This document shows, piece after piece, positions 7,439 to 8,708 of a stretch of DNA of 8,708 nucleotides. Under the pieces are notes generated by a model. The model was not told the DNA's origin. It saw nothing but the letters and a program-made list of their open reading frames with translations, and made no database searches. Source of the DNA: Candidatus Zixiibacteriota bacterium (GTDB lineage Bacteria > Zixibacteria > MSB-5A5 > GN15 > FEB-12); contig JAGLXI010000062.1 of NCBI GenBank assembly GCA_023132995.1, forward strand, positions 1 to 8,708, written 5' to 3'. The position numbers were made by a program, and so were the translations under genes. How positions within the stretch are numbered: the stretch's first letter is position 1; every line of letters begins with the position of its first letter.

Positions 7439-7456
7439 ATCCTTGGATTCGAGCCA

Positions 7457-7480
7457 CTGCCAGGCAGAGACGCCTGGCAG
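7457..7480. repeat. Hairpin 2 of the MITE-like element
   Basis: CTGCCAGGC (7457-7465) pairs perfectly with GCCTGGCAG (7472-7480) across the loop AGAGAC. An outer 6-bp match, CCTTGG (7441-7446) with CCAAGG (7483-7488), encloses it. GGCAGAGAC (7463-7471) is fully complementary to GTCTCTGCC (7424-7432) in hairpin 1. Confidence 0.75.
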
Positions 7481-7693
7481 CACCAAGGTTAACGCTTCAG
7501 CGACCGGATAATGGGACTTCATCAACAGGCCCGAAAACCGGCATCCAGCCATCTAATACAATCTGGATTCCGGGTCAAGCCCGGAATGACGAAGGTGTTG
7601 TCTCCGTTGGTGGCAGTCCCCCAAGTCTGCCCATGACCGAATCCCGAGACAGCCTCTCCCTGCTCGACACCAGATGACAGGTGATGCGGGAAC

Positions 7694-7718
7694 TGCCGGA
7701 CAGAGACGCCTGACGGCA
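7694..7718. repeat. Third, decayed hairpin of the CAGAGAC family
   Basis: TGCCG (7694-7698) pairs with CGGCA (7714-7718) and CAG (7701-7703) with CTG (7710-7712), around an internal bulge (GA opposite A) and the loop AGACGC. It shares CAGAGACGCCTG (7701-7712) with hairpin 2 of the MITE-like element but has a different outer stem. No matching element ends are seen around it. Confidence 0.55.
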
Positions 7719-7827
7719 CAACACGCCTTCTCGGTGATCCCCACACAAGGGCAAGAGACGGGCATGCACTAGAATACTCGCACCTTTTGCCCTCAACACC
7801 TGCGCATCGTGCCTGAGCAGCGAGCGC

Positions 7828-8708
7828 TCATCCTCCCGGATGCTCGGAGCAGGTTAGAGCATCGCCTGCCCGGAACATGTAGTTAATCAGGTAAACCAGG
7901 TCGGCAATGTCGATCGGCCCTCCGGAGCCGTTCACATCTGCCGCCGCCATTACCGGTGGAGGCGGGCCGAAACCGAACACGAAGTGGATGAAATAAACCA
8001 GGTCCGAAATATCGGGGCCCTGTCCGTCGTTGTCGATATCGCCGCAGACGAAAGGCGGCAGTGTGTCAACGGACAACACGACCGGCACCGCAACGACAGG
8101 GAACTTCACCCCGTCCGTATCCGGGAAAATGAATATACTGTCAACGTACAGGCCCGGCGTTAGGGAGTCGGTGTTGACCAGGACCATCAGCGGCGCCGGG
8201 GTCATTATCAGTGGACGGTAAACTGCATAGACGGCCAGCCAACTGCTGTGTTCGCTGAAGTGGAAGGGCACCGATCGGTCATGAACTTCATAGACATACA
8301 GCGAATCGAACGCGGACTCGCCCGGTGGCAGAATGTAACTAAGAGCACTCGGGTTGGTGGACACTTCGTACACCGGTGGTTCGCCCTCGATAGTCAGTTC
8401 CACCGGCACCTTGACATCTTCGAACCACAGGGTATCGTCCAGTGGGTAATAGACCAGAATCGTATCCGAATAGACACCGGGAGCGAGACTGCCACTGTAT
8501 ATGTCGAAATGGATTGAGTCTGGCGTTACGGGGATATTCAATGTCAGGGGATATCGCACGCGAAGCCATTCGCTGCCCAGCATTGTCTCCGCAAAGAACA
8601 GAACCGCGCCGCCGCTCTCCTCGTAGACAAGCATGCCCTGATTCAGAAGGCTATTCCCCGGCGACAGCGAGAAGTCGAACCGGTCGGGCGATGCCTTCAC
8701 CACCGGCA
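7828..8708 (-). CDS. Secreted-type protein with two BACON-like repeats and a C-terminal dockerin-like domain, 5' end cut by window edge
   Basis: This is the C-terminal ~293 residues of a larger, probably exported protein; the frame stays open to the right edge, so the true start and any signal peptide lie outside. Counting from the GTG at 8703-8701, two beta-sandwich repeats of about 105 residues are visible (about 10-107 and 112-213). Each has an S-x-W-L-x-V core (SEWLRV 44-49; SSWLAV 153-158), then SLAPGVYSD (72-80) / SLTPGLYVD (180-188), and a closing VPV-x-L strand, as in BACON-like domains. A dockerin-like pair follows: CGDIDNDGQGPDISDLVYF (220-238) and AADVNGSGGPIDIADLVYL (254-272), joined by FGPPPP. 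Both loops carry one more residue than the classical 12-residue dockerin loop. The protein ends YMFRAGDALTCSEHPGG. BACON-like domains often bind sugars or mucin, and dockerins bind cohesins; here the role is unknown, perhaps anchoring or Ca-dependent stability. The gene converges on the dehydratase gene. Confidence 0.82.
   Translation of the reverse strand, partial: PVVKASPDRFDFSLSPGNSLLNQGMLVYEESGGAVLFFAETMLGSEWLRVRYPLTLNIPVTPDSIHFDIYSGSLAPGVYSDTILVYYPLDDTLWFEDVKVPVELTIEGEPPVYEVSTNPSALSYILPPGESAFDSLYVYEVHDRSVPFHFSEHSSWLAVYAVYRPLIMTPAPLMVLVNTDSLTPGLYVDSIFIFPDTDGVKFPVVAVPVVLSVDTLPPFVCGDIDNDGQGPDISDLVYFIHFVFGFGPPPPVMAAADVNGSGGPIDIADLVYLINYMFRAGDALTCSEHPGG

Larger units (their letters stand above)
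7384..7532. mobile_element. MITE-like element, 149 bp, inserted in a REP-like hairpin loop
   Basis: The element begins GGGTTTGTTGAGAAA (7384-7398) and ends TTCATCAACAGGCCC (7518-7532). The reverse complement of the right end is GGGCCTGTTGATGAA, identical at 11 of 15 positions (consensus GGGYYTGTTGANNAA). It is flanked by the direct repeat GAAA (7380-7383 and 7533-7536; CGAAA if one terminal base is shared). Precise removal with one GAAA restores a perfect hairpin in the surrounding repeat, which is strong evidence of insertion. There is no coding capacity; it carries two hairpins (7415-7438 and 7457-7480). A transposase acting in trans is inferred; none is visible in the window. Confidence 0.7.
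7368..7591. repeat. Two-hairpin REP-like palindromic repeat, interrupted by an insertion
   Basis: With bases 7384-7536 removed, the remaining sequence forms two hairpins. The first is ATGCCGG (7372-7378) with CCGGCAT (7538-7544), loop CGAAAA. The second is ATTCCGGG (7567-7574) with CCCGGAAT (7580-7587), loop TCAAG. The outer ends also pair: CGTCAT (7368-7373) with ATGACG (7586-7591), and ATCCAG (7543-7548) with CTGGAT (7563-7568). Together these make a four-armed, BIME-like figure. From memory, CGTCATnCCGGCGAAAGCCGG and ATTCCGGGTCAAGCCCGGAAT resemble intergenic repeats seen in many bacterial genomes. Confidence 0.75.
7300..7827. other. 528-bp gap between convergent genes, filled with palindromic repeats
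   Basis: No convincing gene is present. From left to right it contains a weak hairpin GGCTC/GAGCC (7300-7304 with 7325-7329) just after the dehydratase stop, a two-hairpin REP-like repeat (7368-7591) split by a MITE-like insert (7384-7532), and a decayed single hairpin (7694-7718). About 7592-7690 and 7719-7827 show nothing I can name. As the dehydratase (+) and the dockerin protein (-) converge here, the hairpins may also help to end transcription. Confidence 0.75.

Noticed and set aside
7646..7654. GAGACAGCC here matches the inner right arm of the first element (2330-2338)
   Set aside because: Only 9 bases match, without the adjacent TTT or a partner arm; chance is a sufficient explanation.
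7372..7677. 101-codon + strand frame in the palindrome-rich gap, and the overlapping - strand frames at 7522-7799
   Set aside because: The codons run through the MITE-like element and hairpins; the predicted proteins show no domain and no ribosome site.
7368..7718. Possible CRISPR array, because several short repeats lie close together
   Set aside because: The repeats are self-complementary hairpins of differing stem sequence and irregular spacing, with no constant direct repeat or unique spacers and no cas genes nearby.

Overview
The window is a stretch of bacterial chromosome, roughly 55-60% GC by eye, with five complete or nearly complete housekeeping-type genes and one secreted, repeat-bearing protein. 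The best pointer to the organism is the last gene (- strand, running off the right edge). It ends in two dockerin-like calcium-loop repeats of the 'D-x-N-G-S-G-G-P-I-D-I-A-D-L-V-Y-L' kind, preceded by two BACON-like beta-sandwich repeats. From memory this C-terminus is very common in secreted proteins of candidate phylum Zixibacteria and nearby FCB-group lineages. The large AsmA-type protein implies a Gram-negative (diderm) envelope. The taxonomic call is inference, not a search result.

Layout: (1) the 3' part of an aminopeptidase C / bleomycin-hydrolase gene, then 9 bp later a GlcD-type FAD-linked oxidase, probably one transcription unit. (2) A 457-bp gene-free gap holding an inverted-repeat element of about 200 bp (2159-2359), a sigma70-like promoter and a perfect AGGAGG ribosome site. 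(3) A UPF0173-type metallo-beta-lactamase-fold hydrolase. (4) A 944-aa AsmA-family envelope protein with a visible internal duplication. (5) A single-domain PLP-dependent threonine/serine dehydratase. (6) A 528-bp gap between convergent genes, packed with palindromes. (7) The partial BACON/dockerin protein on the - strand.

The genes do not form an obvious pathway. PepC (peptide breakdown), the FAD oxidase (2-hydroxyacid oxidation) and the dehydratase (Thr/Ser to 2-oxoacid plus ammonia) all fit amino-acid or organic-acid catabolism, but only the first two are close enough to suggest co-transcription. No defence, CRISPR, phage or toxin-antitoxin system is visible, and I do not see a new multi-gene system.

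The most notable signal is in the 7300-7827 gap. A 149-bp MITE-like element (7384-7532) with imperfect GGGYYTGTTGANNAA ends and a 4-bp GAAA duplication sits exactly in the loop of a REP-like hairpin. Removing it with one GAAA restores a perfect 7-bp stem and a symmetrical two-hairpin repeat. The element carries two hairpins whose loop is conserved (CAGAGAC or its complement) while their stems differ but stay self-complementary. A third, decayed copy lies about 210 bp downstream.
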